Source of the DNA: Acidobacteriota bacterium
GTDB lineage: Bacteria > Acidobacteriota > Vicinamibacteria > Fen-336
Assembly (NCBI GenBank): GCA_011526565.1
Contig: WYBL01000026.1
Span: forward strand, 229,928-293,927
DNA length: 64,000 nt
Direction of reading: 5' to 3'
In this document: one piece after another, positions 29,482 through 36,748 of the stretch
Layout: each line of letters opens with the position of its first letter
Position numbering within the stretch: position 1 is the stretch's first letter
Translations under genes and position numbers: made by a program
The notes under the pieces: generated by a model
Seen by the model: the letters and a program-made list of their open reading frames with translations, nothing else
Told to the model about the DNA's origin: nothing
Databases searched by the model: none

Positions 29482-30102
29482 TCAGTGCAGGAGGGCGCTG
29501 ATCGAGGTCAGGCGCCCGTTGCGCAGCACGATCGCGTTGAAGCGGCTCTCCGTCTGCAGGGTGGGGTAGAGCGAGAGCAGCGCAGGCAGGCCGTCGATCG
29601 CCACGCCGTTGATCTCGGTCAGCACGTCGCCCGCCCGCAGCCCGATCTCGTGCAGCAGGCTGTCGGCGGGCATCCGCGTCACGGTCAGGCCGACGATGCG
29701 GCCGTTCTCGGTGACCGGCATCAGCGCGGTCTCGGCCAGCAGCCGCGGCATCTCGCCCGCGAGCCGCTTCTCGAGCTCGGCGCGGGCGAACTCCTTCGGC
29801 GGCGTTTCTTCACCCGCGCGCGGTGCCGCCGCGGCGGTCGGGAGCGGCGGAGGCGGCGGCGGGGCGGGCGCGGCGGCCCGCCCCAGCGCGAGGTGGACGC
29901 GCTGGCCGTCCTTCTCGAGCCAGACGCCGGTCGCGTCGATCTCCGCGACCTTGTGGCCGTGCACGGTCTCGCCGAGGCCGACGGCGCGCTGGCGGCCGTC
30001 GATGCGCAGGATCGCGGCGCCGCTCCCGCGGCCGACCACGAGGCCGGCCAGCGAGATGTCGGGTGTCGCCGCCTGCACGAGCAGCAGCAGGGTGCCAATC
30101 AT
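29482..30102 (-). CDS. GspC-like protein with C-terminal PDZ domain
   Basis: This 206-residue protein starts at ATG 30102 with a short hydrophobic N-terminus ('GTLLLLVQAATPD'). Residues about 15-75 resemble the periplasmic homology region of GspC ('LAGLVVGRGSGAAILRIDG', 'RAVGLGETVHG', 'IDATGVWLEKDG'). A proline-rich linker (about 78-88) leads to a PDZ-like domain (about 125-206) with 'IGLRAGDVLTEINGVAIDG'. GspC couples the type II secretion outer-membrane secretin to the inner platform. No other gsp genes are adjacent, but the next gene, 10 bases on, encodes a secreted enzyme, so it may serve as a dedicated secretion or substrate-recruiting factor. That role is inference. Confidence 0.75.
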   Translation of the reverse strand: MIGTLLLLVQAATPDISLAGLVVGRGSGAAILRIDGRQRAVGLGETVHGHKVAEIDATGVWLEKDGQRVHLALGRAAAPAPPPPPPLPTAAAAPRAGEETPPKEFARAELEKRLAGEMPRLLAETALMPVTENGRIVGLTVTRMPADSLLHEIGLRAGDVLTEINGVAIDGLPALLSLYPTLQTESRFNAIVLRNGRLTSISALLH

Positions 30103-30131
30103 CGCCCCGGAAGGCTAGCATCAGCTCCCCG

Positions 30132-32129
30132 ATGTCGCGCGCCCGCTACACGCTCCCGGGTCCCACCCCCGCTCCGCGGCTGTCACCGGTCGCGCGCCTG
30201 CGCCGCTTCCTGCTCGAGCGCTGGGCGGGGCGCGCGCTGCTGGCGGCGCTCGCGATCCGGTTCCTCGCCCTCTTCGGCCTGCCGCTGCCCGAGCCCGTGA
30301 AGAGCGTCGCGGGCTTCGTGCTGCTGGGGTTCGTGGCGTGGGCCGGCGCCGCCGTGATCGCCTGGCTGCTGCGGGTGCTGCTCTGGCGCATCCGCACCAA
30401 GCTGATCGTTTCCTACCTCTTCATCGCGGTCGTGCCGCTGTGCCTGCTGGTGCTGTTCTTCCTGCTCGGCGGCGTGGTCACCTCGGGCGTCGTCGCGGCG
30501 CACCTCGTGGAGTCCGACGTGCAGCGCCAGACGGGCCTGCTCGACGCGGCCGCGCGCGCCGTGGTCGCCGAGATCGACCCCGCGGCGCCGCCCGGCCCCG
30601 AGCGGCTGCGAGCGCGGCTGGCCGCAGCGGGGGCCGGCGACCTCCACTCCCAGCTCGGCTTCGCGCTGGTCGCCGGGGGCAAGCCCGTGGCCACGGCCGG
30701 GTCGCTGCCGGCGGCGCTGCCCGCCTGGTACCGCGCGCCCGGCTGGTCGGGGCTCGCGCGCGGCGAAAAAGGGGACGTGATCCGGGCCGTGCGCGGCGAC
30801 GCGGCGCTCTTCCTGGTCCTCGAGGTGCCGGTCGACCTCGAGTTCTTCCGCCCGCTGCAGGAGCGGGCGGGGCTGCGCATCCTCACCACCGGCGGCACCG
30901 TGGAGAGCGACCGCAGCGGCAGCGGGATCCAGGTGCGGCACCGCGGCCGCGACGACGTGACCGTGATCCAGCGCCCCGTGGAGAACAGCTACCCGTTCGT
31001 GGCCCCGATCCCGCGCACCGACTGGGAGACCGGCACCACCAGCGCCGACCCGATCACGTTCCAGTTCTCGCCGGTCGACATGTACCGCCGGCTGGCGCCG
31101 CGGGTCGTCAACCTCGGCGGCATCCTGCACCAGATCCTGCTGATCGTCGGCGTCGCGTTCCTCGTGATGTACGCCTTCGCGCTGCTGGTGGGCTGGATGC
31201 TGGCGCGCACGATCACGAAGGGCGTGCACGAGCTGACCCGCGGCACCCAGCGCCTGCGCGCGGGCGAGTTCGACCAGCCGGTGCGCTTCCGCAGCCGCGA
31301 CCAGCTCGGCGAGCTGGCCGACTCCTTCAACATGATGGCCGCCGGCATCGAGGACCTGCTGCGGCAGAACGCCGAGAAGGAGCGGCTCGAGGAGGAGCTG
31401 CGGATCGCCCGCCAGATCCAGATGAGCCTGCTGCCGCAGGGCGTCGTCGAGCTGCCCGGGCTGCGCATCGCCGCGCTGTGCCTGCCCGCCACCGAGGTCG
31501 GCGGCGACTACTACGACCTGCTGCCGCTGTCCGAGTCGAAGATGGGCGTGCTGGTCGCCGACGTCTCCGGCAAGGGCACGTCGGCGGCGCTGTACATGGC
31601 GGAGCTCAAGGGCCTGGTGCTCTCGCTCTCGCGCATCTACGACTCGCCGGCGAAGCTGCTCGGCGAGGCCAACCGCATCCTGTCGTCGACCCTCGACCCG
31701 CGCTCGTTCATCACCATGACCTACGCGGTCGTCGACACCCGCGCCCGCACCGTGCGCCTCGCCCGCGCCGGGCACAACCCGGTGATCGCGTTCGAGGAGC
31801 GCAGCGGGAAGACGCGGGTGATCGCGCCGCCGGGCCTGGGCCTCGGCCTCGACAAGGGCGACGTGTTCGACAAGGTGCTCGAAGAAGTCGAGCTGCCGCT
31901 CCACGAGGGCGACCTGTTCCTGTTCTTCACGGACGGCCTGTCCGAGGCGATGAACCCGGCCTCGGAGCTGTTCGGCGAGACGCGGCTGGAGGAGATCCTC
32001 GCCGAAGCGCCGCACCTCTCGTCCGAGGAGATGAAGGAGAAGATCCTCGGCGAGATCCGCGGCTTCGTCGCGGGTGCTGCCCAGCACGACGACATGACGC
32101 TGGTGATCCTCAAGGTCGTCGCGCCGTGA
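30132..32129 (+). CDS. Membrane-bound SpoIIE/RsbU-type Ser/Thr phosphatase with HAMP domain
   Basis: The ATG at 30132 follows a -10-like TAGCAT (30116-30121) by ten bases, with no ribosome site, so a very short leader is likely. The 665-residue protein has two N-terminal hydrophobic pairs (about 30-75 and 90-125), a periplasmic sensor region, a further membrane helix ('ILLIVGVAFLVMYAFALLVGW', given by its ends), HAMP ('LRAGEFDQPVRFRSRDQLG'), a short coiled coil and a PP2C-type phosphatase domain. Its signature sites are 'ATEVGGDYYDLLPL', 'LVADVSGKGTSAALYM', 'LFFTDGLSEAMNP' and 'AAQHDDMTLVIL'. Such enzymes dephosphorylate anti-anti-sigma or similar regulators after sensing an outside signal. 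The RNase III start overlaps its stop. Confidence 0.92.
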   Translation: MSRARYTLPGPTPAPRLSPVARLRRFLLERWAGRALLAALAIRFLALFGLPLPEPVKSVAGFVLLGFVAWAGAAVIAWLLRVLLWRIRTKLIVSYLFIAVVPLCLLVLFFLLGGVVTSGVVAAHLVESDVQRQTGLLDAAARAVVAEIDPAAPPGPERLRARLAAAGAGDLHSQLGFALVAGGKPVATAGSLPAALPAWYRAPGWSGLARGEKGDVIRAVRGDAALFLVLEVPVDLEFFRPLQERAGLRILTTGGTVESDRSGSGIQVRHRGRDDVTVIQRPVENSYPFVAPIPRTDWETGTTSADPITFQFSPVDMYRRLAPRVVNLGGILHQILLIVGVAFLVMYAFALLVGWMLARTITKGVHELTRGTQRLRAGEFDQPVRFRSRDQLGELADSFNMMAAGIEDLLRQNAEKERLEEELRIARQIQMSLLPQGVVELPGLRIAALCLPATEVGGDYYDLLPLSESKMGVLVADVSGKGTSAALYMAELKGLVLSLSRIYDSPAKLLGEANRILSSTLDPRSFITMTYAVVDTRARTVRLARAGHNPVIAFEERSGKTRVIAPPGLGLGLDKGDVFDKVLEEVELPLHEGDLFLFFTDGLSEAMNPASELFGETRLEEILAEAPHLSSEEMKEKILGEIRGFVAGAAQHDDMTLVILKVVAP

Positions 32130-32836
32130 CCGTCCACGGCGAGGCGTTCGAGGCGGGCCTCGCCGCGCTGGAGGCGAAGCTCGGCCACGCCTTCGCCGAC
32201 CGCGAGCTGCTGGTGCGCGCGCTGACGCACACCAGCCACGTCAACGAGACGAGCGCCCGCCGCCGCGCCCACAACGAACCGCTCGAGTTCCTCGGCGACT
32301 CGGTGCTCGGCTTCCTCGTCTCCGACCTGCTGCACCGGCGCGACCCGGAGGGCCCGGAGGGGCCCAAGAGCCGGGCCCGCGCCCACCTCGTCAACGCGCG
32401 CTCTCTGGCGCGGCGCGCCGAGCGCCTCGGCCTGCCCGCGCTGCTGCGGCTCGGCCGCGGCGAGGAGAAGACGGGCGGCCGCGGCAAGACCGCGCTGTGG
32501 GCCGACGCCTACGAGGCGGTGGTCGCCGCGCTGTACCTCGACGGCGGGCTGCCCGCCGCGGCCCGCTTCGTCGCCGCCGAGTTCGACGACGCGCTCGACG
32601 AGGGCTTCGCGGCGGTCGACCACAAGAGCGCGCTGCAGGAGCTGCTGCAGGGCCGCGGCGAAGCGACGCCGGAGTACGTCGTCGACGAGGTCGCGGGGCC
32701 GAGCCACCGGCCGCGGTTCCGCGTCGCGTGTCGGATCGGGGGCGAGGTGAGCGCATGGGGCGAGGGCTTCTCGAAGAAGGAGGCGCAGCAGGACGCCGCG
32801 CGCCAGGCGCTGTTGCGGCTGCGAGGCGAAGCGTGA
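32126..32836 (+). CDS. rnc: Ribonuclease III
   Basis: The GTG at 32126 overlaps the phosphatase stop (GTGA). The 236-residue protein has the RNase III signature 'NEPLEFLGDSVLGF' with Glu54 and Asp58, the second metal site 'ADAYEAVVAALYLDGG' with Asp127 and Glu130, and a C-terminal double-stranded RNA-binding domain ('HKSALQELLQGRG' through 'GFSKKEAQQDAARQALL'). It processes rRNA precursors and other duplex RNAs in the cytoplasm. Length is normal. Its stop overlaps the next gene start, so it is in one operon with the phosphatase and a secretin-like protein. Confidence 0.95.
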   Translation: MTVHGEAFEAGLAALEAKLGHAFADRELLVRALTHTSHVNETSARRRAHNEPLEFLGDSVLGFLVSDLLHRRDPEGPEGPKSRARAHLVNARSLARRAERLGLPALLRLGRGEEKTGGRGKTALWADAYEAVVAALYLDGGLPAAARFVAAEFDDALDEGFAAVDHKSALQELLQGRGEATPEYVVDEVAGPSHRPRFRVACRIGGEVSAWGEGFSKKEAQQDAARQALLRLRGEA

Positions 32837-33627
32837 CCGCGCGCCGCGGCCTGCTCTTCGGCCTGGCCGCTGCCGTGGCCGCGTCCTTCGCCGGAGCGGC
32901 CGCCGCGCAGGACGTGATCAAGATCTACCGGTGCCAGCACCGCCCGACCTGGGAGCTGCTGCCGCTCGCGGAGTCGACGCTCGGCGCGGCCGGGCGGGTC
33001 GCCGAAGACGGTGGCACGGCGTCGCTGATCCTGTCCGGCCCTGCGGAGCTCGTCGCGCGCGCGCTGGCGATCCTGGCGGCCGTCGACGTGCCGTCGAAGA
33101 CGCTGGAACTCCACTACGAGATCGTCGACGAGGCCGACCTCGAGGCCGCCGGCGTGCGCCTCGACTGGCGCCGCGGCCGGCCCGGGCTGGAGTTGGCCGC
33201 GGTCGACCTGCGCGGCGGCGTCTCGCGGACGCGCGGCCGCAGCCAGGGCCGCGTGCGCGTGCAGGAGGGGTCGGAGGGCCGGATCGCGGCGGGGGAGCTG
33301 ATCCCCGTGCGCACGGGCCCCTGGGGCGGAGTGACGCCGGTCGCGGCGGAGCAGGGCCTGGTCGCCCGGCCGCAGGTGCTGGGCGACGGCCGCGTGCGCC
33401 TCGACTTCCTGCTCACTGACGCCGCGCGCACCGAGGACCGCCGCGGCCGCCCCGGCGTCGCCTACACCGACGTCGAAAGTCAGCTCGTGCTGGCTCCCGG
33501 CGAGTCGGCGGTCGTCGGCGCGATCGACGGCGAGCAGTCCGGGCGCGAGGCCGGCACCGCGGGCGCTGCCGCCTCCCGCGCCCGCAGCCGCAAGCTCCTC
33601 GTCGTTCGCGCCGAGATCGTGCCGTGA
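32833..33627 (+). CDS. Short exported secretin-like protein
   Basis: The GTG at 32833 overlaps the rnc stop. A signal peptide ('LLFGLAAAVAASFAGAAAAQD') starts the 264-residue protein. Residues 28-85 resemble a secretin N-domain ('LPLAESTLGAAGRVAEDGG', 'ELVARALAILAAVDVPSK'). The following part ('LELHYEIVDEADLEAAGV', then 'LIPVRTGPWGG' and 'DVESQLVLAPGESAVVG') resembles the beginning and end of a GspD/PilQ secretin domain with the membrane-spanning part missing. Full secretins exceed 500 residues, so this cannot form a normal pore. It may be a cap, pilotin-like adaptor or relic. The family call is from pattern only. Confidence 0.6.
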   Translation: MTARRGLLFGLAAAVAASFAGAAAAQDVIKIYRCQHRPTWELLPLAESTLGAAGRVAEDGGTASLILSGPAELVARALAILAAVDVPSKTLELHYEIVDEADLEAAGVRLDWRRGRPGLELAAVDLRGGVSRTRGRSQGRVRVQEGSEGRIAAGELIPVRTGPWGGVTPVAAEQGLVARPQVLGDGRVRLDFLLTDAARTEDRRGRPGVAYTDVESQLVLAPGESAVVGAIDGEQSGREAGTAGAAASRARSRKLLVVRAEIVP

Positions 33628-33637
33628 GTCGACGGCC

Positions 33638-33643
33638 TATACT
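33638..33643 (+). promoter_or_regulatory. -10 element TATACT, leaderless start
   Basis: TATACT ends six bases before the GTG at 33650. No convincing -35 is seen at 16-18 bp, and there is no ribosome site before the GTG, matching the leaderless arrangement at the antitoxin gene. Confidence 0.5.
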
Positions 33644-33649
33644 GGTCCC

Positions 33650-33898
33650 GTGCTGACTCGCGGCCGACGCAGGGCGGAGGGAGACTCGTGGCGTGACCAG
33701 GGGCGCCTCGCCCGAACGGCTGCCGCCCTGCGCGGAACCCCGGCCCTTGCGCCCCGCGGGGTCTATCGCTTCCGCTCCTTCGAGGAGGCCGAAGCTTGGC
33801 TGACGAAGACGATGCTCAGTACGCACGCGCTCCGGAACCCGAAGACGTCATCCGGCTCTGTCGAGCCCTCGAGGGCGCCGGCGCCCGCTACCTCCTGA
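33650..33898 (+). CDS. Small basic protein paired with nucleotidyltransferase
   Basis: The GTG at 33650 starts an 82-residue frame with a basic N-terminus ('LTRGRRRAEGDSWRDQGRLA') and the segment 'RGVYRFRSFEEAEAWL'. I do not recognise it. It overlaps the following nucleotidyltransferase gene by 103 bases; the ribosome site and start of that gene lie inside the codons for 'FEEAEA', so the two are likely coupled. A small basic protein directly before a nucleotidyltransferase recalls toxin-antitoxin or abortive-infection pairs, but nothing in the sequence fixes that role. The last 25 residues, which share DNA with the next gene, may not be conserved. Confidence 0.55.
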   Translation: MLTRGRRRAEGDSWRDQGRLARTAAALRGTPALAPRGVYRFRSFEEAEAWLTKTMLSTHALRNPKTSSGSVEPSRAPAPATS

Positions 33899-34290
33899 TC
33901 GGAGGCTTCGCCGTCGTCGCCCACGGCGCTGGTCGCTTCACCAAGGACATCGACCTGCTCGTCGACCCGTCTCCGGCCAACGTGGCGCGCGTCAAACAGG
34001 CGCTGTCGGTGCTGGCGGACAACGCCGCGGCCGAGGTGGACGACGACGACGTCCTGCGACACGTCGTGGTCCGAGTCGTCGACGAGGTCATCGTCGACCT
34101 GATGGGCCGGGCGTGCGGCCTCGACTACGCTGCTGCGGCCGCAGACGCCGAGTCGATCGAGCGCGACGGAGTGGTCATCCGGGTGCCCAGCCCCCAGACC
34201 CTGATCCGGCTCAAGGACACTCCGCGTCCGCAGGACGCGATCGACCGCGCGTTCCTCGAAGGCGTGATCGAGGCTCGCAAGCTGCGCTGA
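33796..34290 (+). CDS. MNT/DUF6036-like nucleotidyltransferase
   Basis: The TTG at 33796 is preceded by GAGGAGG (33782-33788) with seven bases of spacing, which decides the start. The 164-residue protein has the minimal nucleotidyltransferase core: 'YLLIGGFAVVAHGAGRFTKD' with the GG pair at 36-37 and catalytic acids Asp51 and Asp53 in 'KDIDLLVD', then a further acidic strand 'EVIVDLMG' (Asp about 97). The C-terminus 'VPSPQTLIRLKDTPRPQDAI' fits the family that binds or modifies a partner. Enzymes of this type transfer NMP groups to proteins or tRNA and often belong to toxin-antitoxin systems. It ends six bases from the convergent lyase gene. Confidence 0.75.
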   Translation: MADEDDAQYARAPEPEDVIRLCRALEGAGARYLLIGGFAVVAHGAGRFTKDIDLLVDPSPANVARVKQALSVLADNAAAEVDDDDVLRHVVVRVVDEVIVDLMGRACGLDYAAAAADAESIERDGVVIRVPSPQTLIRLKDTPRPQDAIDRAFLEGVIEARKLR

Positions 34291-34296
34291 AGTCGA

Positions 34297-35190
34297 TCAC
34301 ACGGCCGGGCGGCGGCGGAGCGCCGCGCGGATGAGGGCGAGGGTTTCGTCGCGCTCGGTGCCCACCAGCTTGAGACGAGGCGGGCGGACCGTCTCGCGGC
34401 CCATGCCCACCTCCTGCTGCACGAGCTTGATGAGCTGGACGAACTTGGGCACCACGTCGAGGCGCAGCAGGGGCAGGAACCACTCGTAGAGGGCGCGGGC
34501 TTCCGCGTGGCGGCCCGCCAGCGCGTGCTCGAACAGCGCGACGGACTCCTTCGGCAGCGCGTTGACGAGGCCGGCGATCCAGCCGGAAGCACCCGCAGCG
34601 ACGCCTTCGACGATCAGGTCGTCCACGCCGACCAGCAGAGCGAGGCGGTCGCCGAGCAGCGCGCGGATCGCGGAGAGGCGCCGCACGTCGGCGCTCGACT
34701 CCTTGATCGCGTGCAGGTTGGCGTGATCGCGGCACAGGCTCACCACCTGCTCCGGCAGCACGTCGGTCTTGTAGGCGATCGGGTTGTTGTAGAGCATGCA
34801 CGACAGCGGCGTCGCCCCGATCACGGCCCGGAAGTGGGCCTCGGTCTCGCGCCAGTCGCCGACGTAGACGTAGGGCGGCAGCACCATCAGGCCGTCGCAG
34901 CCGATCTCGTGCGCGGCCTTCGCCACCGCGACGGCCTCGGCCGTCGACAGCGCGGCCACGCCGGCGACGAGGCTGGCGCGCGTCCCGAGCGCCTCGCGCA
35001 GCGCGCGCAGCACCTGCTTCTTCTCGTCGAACGACAGCGTCGCGCCTTCGCCGAGCGAGCCCAGCGCCACGATGCCCGCGCAGCCGGCGTCGACCATCCA
35101 GGCCGCGTGCCGCTGCAGGAACGGGACGTCGATCGCGAGCGCGTCGTCGAACGGGGTGGTGATCGCGGGGATCACGCCTTGCCACTTCAT
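34297..35190 (-). CDS. DHDPS/NAL-family lyase, probable 1-pyrroline-4-hydroxy-2-carboxylate deaminase-type
   Basis: The 297-residue protein starts at ATG 35190, overlapping the stop of the upstream dehydrogenase (ATGA). It shows the family's TIM-barrel marks: 'GVIPAITTPFD', 'GSLGEGATLSFDEK', the conserved Tyr134 in 'CMLYNNPI' and the Schiff-base Lys163 in 'LHAIKESSADVRRL'. Members include dihydrodipicolinate synthase, N-acetylneuraminate lyase and the deaminase of the bacterial hydroxyproline pathway. The tight link to a 2Fe-2S/FAD dehydrogenase of the D-hydroxyproline dehydrogenase type favours the last, which yields 2-oxoglutarate semialdehyde. No semialdehyde dehydrogenase or epimerase is present in the window. 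Confidence 0.8.
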   Translation of the reverse strand: MKWQGVIPAITTPFDDALAIDVPFLQRHAAWMVDAGCAGIVALGSLGEGATLSFDEKKQVLRALREALGTRASLVAGVAALSTAEAVAVAKAAHEIGCDGLMVLPPYVYVGDWRETEAHFRAVIGATPLSCMLYNNPIAYKTDVLPEQVVSLCRDHANLHAIKESSADVRRLSAIRALLGDRLALLVGVDDLIVEGVAAGASGWIAGLVNALPKESVALFEHALAGRHAEARALYEWFLPLLRLDVVPKFVQLIKLVQQEVGMGRETVRPPRLKLVGTERDETLALIRAALRRRPAV

Positions 35191-36746
35191 CGGTCGGCCT
35201 CCAGCACAGAGACGGGGACGGGCTTGAGCGGCGGGCGCACCGCGTCGGGCGCCCAGCCTTCCAGGAACTCGAGGGCCGTGCCGCATACGCGGCCCTGGCA
35301 CGCGCCCATGCCGGCGCGGGTGACGAGCTTGGCCTCGCGGGCACTGGTGCAGCCCGAGAGCGCCGAGCGCGGCACGTCCTCGCAGCGGCAGACGAGCGTG
35401 TCGGGCATCGCCAGCGCGCGCAGCTCGTCGCGCGGAGCGAACGCGCGCGAGAGCCGTGCGGCGAACCGGCGCTCCTTCGCGAGCGCGGCCACGAGCGCCG
35501 GGTCGACCGGTGCGGGCGCGGGCCCTGCTGCGTGGGCCGCGGCAGACGCACCGGCCCGCGCGCCCTCGAGCGCGGCCTTCGGGCCGCCGCCGACGCCGGT
35601 CGGCTCGCCGGCGCAGAACACGCCCGGCACGCTCGTGCCCGCGGCCGCGTCCACGACGACCGCGCCGTCGGCGACCGCGCAGCCGAGGTGGCGGGCCAGT
35701 TCGAGGTTGGGCACCAGGCCGTAGGCGCAGGCCAGCAGGTCGCAGCGCAATTCGACCTGGCGCCGCCCGTCCGTTGCGGTCACGCTCTCGATGCGCTCCG
35801 TGCCGCGCGCCGCGGCGACCCAGGTGCCGGCGCGGTAGGGCGTGGGCAGGAAGCGCAGGCGATAGCCGAGGCCCGCCATCGCGCGCCCCGGCCAGCCGAC
35901 GAGGCCCGCGGCGAAGCCGAGCAGCGAGGCGAGCGGCGCCTGTTCGAAGGCGGCGACGACGACAGCGCCCGCGCGGGCCGCGCGCGCCGCCGCGGGCAGC
36001 AGCAGCGGGCCGCTGCCCGCGACCACGACGCGCTTCCCGCGCACGTCGAGCCCGTCCTCGATCAGTCCCTGCAGGGCGCCGACGCCGACGACGCCCGGCA
36101 GCGTCCAGCCGGGGAAGGGCAGGAACAGCTCGCGGGCCCCGGTGGCGACCACGATCGCGCGCGCTGCGATCGTGAGGCGCGACGGCGCGGAGCCCGCGCA
36201 GGCTGCCTCGAGGTGGAAGCCCGCTCCCGGCTCGGCCCAGGCGTCGTGGACCGTGGCCTGCATCTTCAGGTCGACGCCCGAGGACGCGAGCCGCGCCAGC
36301 CAGCGCCGCGCTTCGGTCGGGCGCTCCGCTTCCGGCTGGTGCCACAGCCGTCCACCGGGCGCGCGGCTCTCGTCGAGCAGAGCGACCCGAGCACCGGCCT
36401 CGCGCGCGGCCACCGCTGCGGCGATCCCGGCGGGCCCGCCGCCGACGACCGCGACGTCGACGTCGAGCGCGAGCGTCTCCCCAGTGCCCGGCGTGGTATC
36501 AGCCGCCGCGCCTGGGGCCGTGCGGACCTCGGCGCCGTCGCGCACCGGTTCGAGGCAGGCCCGCACTCCCGGCGCGCCGTCCACTTGCACGCGGCACTCG
36601 AAGCAGACGCCCATCGCGCACAGTGCCGAGCGCGGCTCGCCGCGGGTCGAGGTGCGGCACGCGCGGCCCGCGCCGAGCAGCGCCGCCGCCAGCGACGCGC
36701 CGGGGCGCGCCTCGAGCGGAGCGCCGTCGACGCGCAGCCGGGGCAC
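35187..36746 (-). CDS. Fused 2Fe-2S / FAD dehydrogenase (HcnAB- or D-hydroxyproline dehydrogenase-like)
   Basis: The GTG at 36746 lies two bases after the Dus stop and gives a 519-residue protein. Residues 1-70 are a 2Fe-2S domain with Cys43, Cys48, Cys51 and Cys64 ('ALCAMGVCFECRV', 'GVRACLEPV'), normally a separate small subunit (HcnA or the gamma subunit). From about residue 96 a FAD-binding Rossmann domain begins ('DVAVVGGGPAGIAAAVAARE'); a second dinucleotide site is 'KRVVVAGSGPLLLPAA', and 'GVFCAGEPTGVGGG' is near the end. The C-terminus has a BFD-like cluster ('LVCRCEDV', 'GACQGRVCG'). Substrate oxidation of an imino acid is likely. The beta subunit (glycine-oxidase-like) of the heterotrimeric enzymes is not found nearby. 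Confidence 0.82.
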   Translation of the reverse strand: MPRLRVDGAPLEARPGASLAAALLGAGRACRTSTRGEPRSALCAMGVCFECRVQVDGAPGVRACLEPVRDGAEVRTAPGAAADTTPGTGETLALDVDVAVVGGGPAGIAAAVAAREAGARVALLDESRAPGGRLWHQPEAERPTEARRWLARLASSGVDLKMQATVHDAWAEPGAGFHLEAACAGSAPSRLTIAARAIVVATGARELFLPFPGWTLPGVVGVGALQGLIEDGLDVRGKRVVVAGSGPLLLPAAARAARAGAVVVAAFEQAPLASLLGFAAGLVGWPGRAMAGLGYRLRFLPTPYRAGTWVAAARGTERIESVTATDGRRQVELRCDLLACAYGLVPNLELARHLGCAVADGAVVVDAAAGTSVPGVFCAGEPTGVGGGPKAALEGARAGASAAAHAAGPAPAPVDPALVAALAKERRFAARLSRAFAPRDELRALAMPDTLVCRCEDVPRSALSGCTSAREAKLVTRAGMGACQGRVCGTALEFLEGWAPDAVRPPLKPVPVSVLEADR

Positions 36747-36748
36747 GT

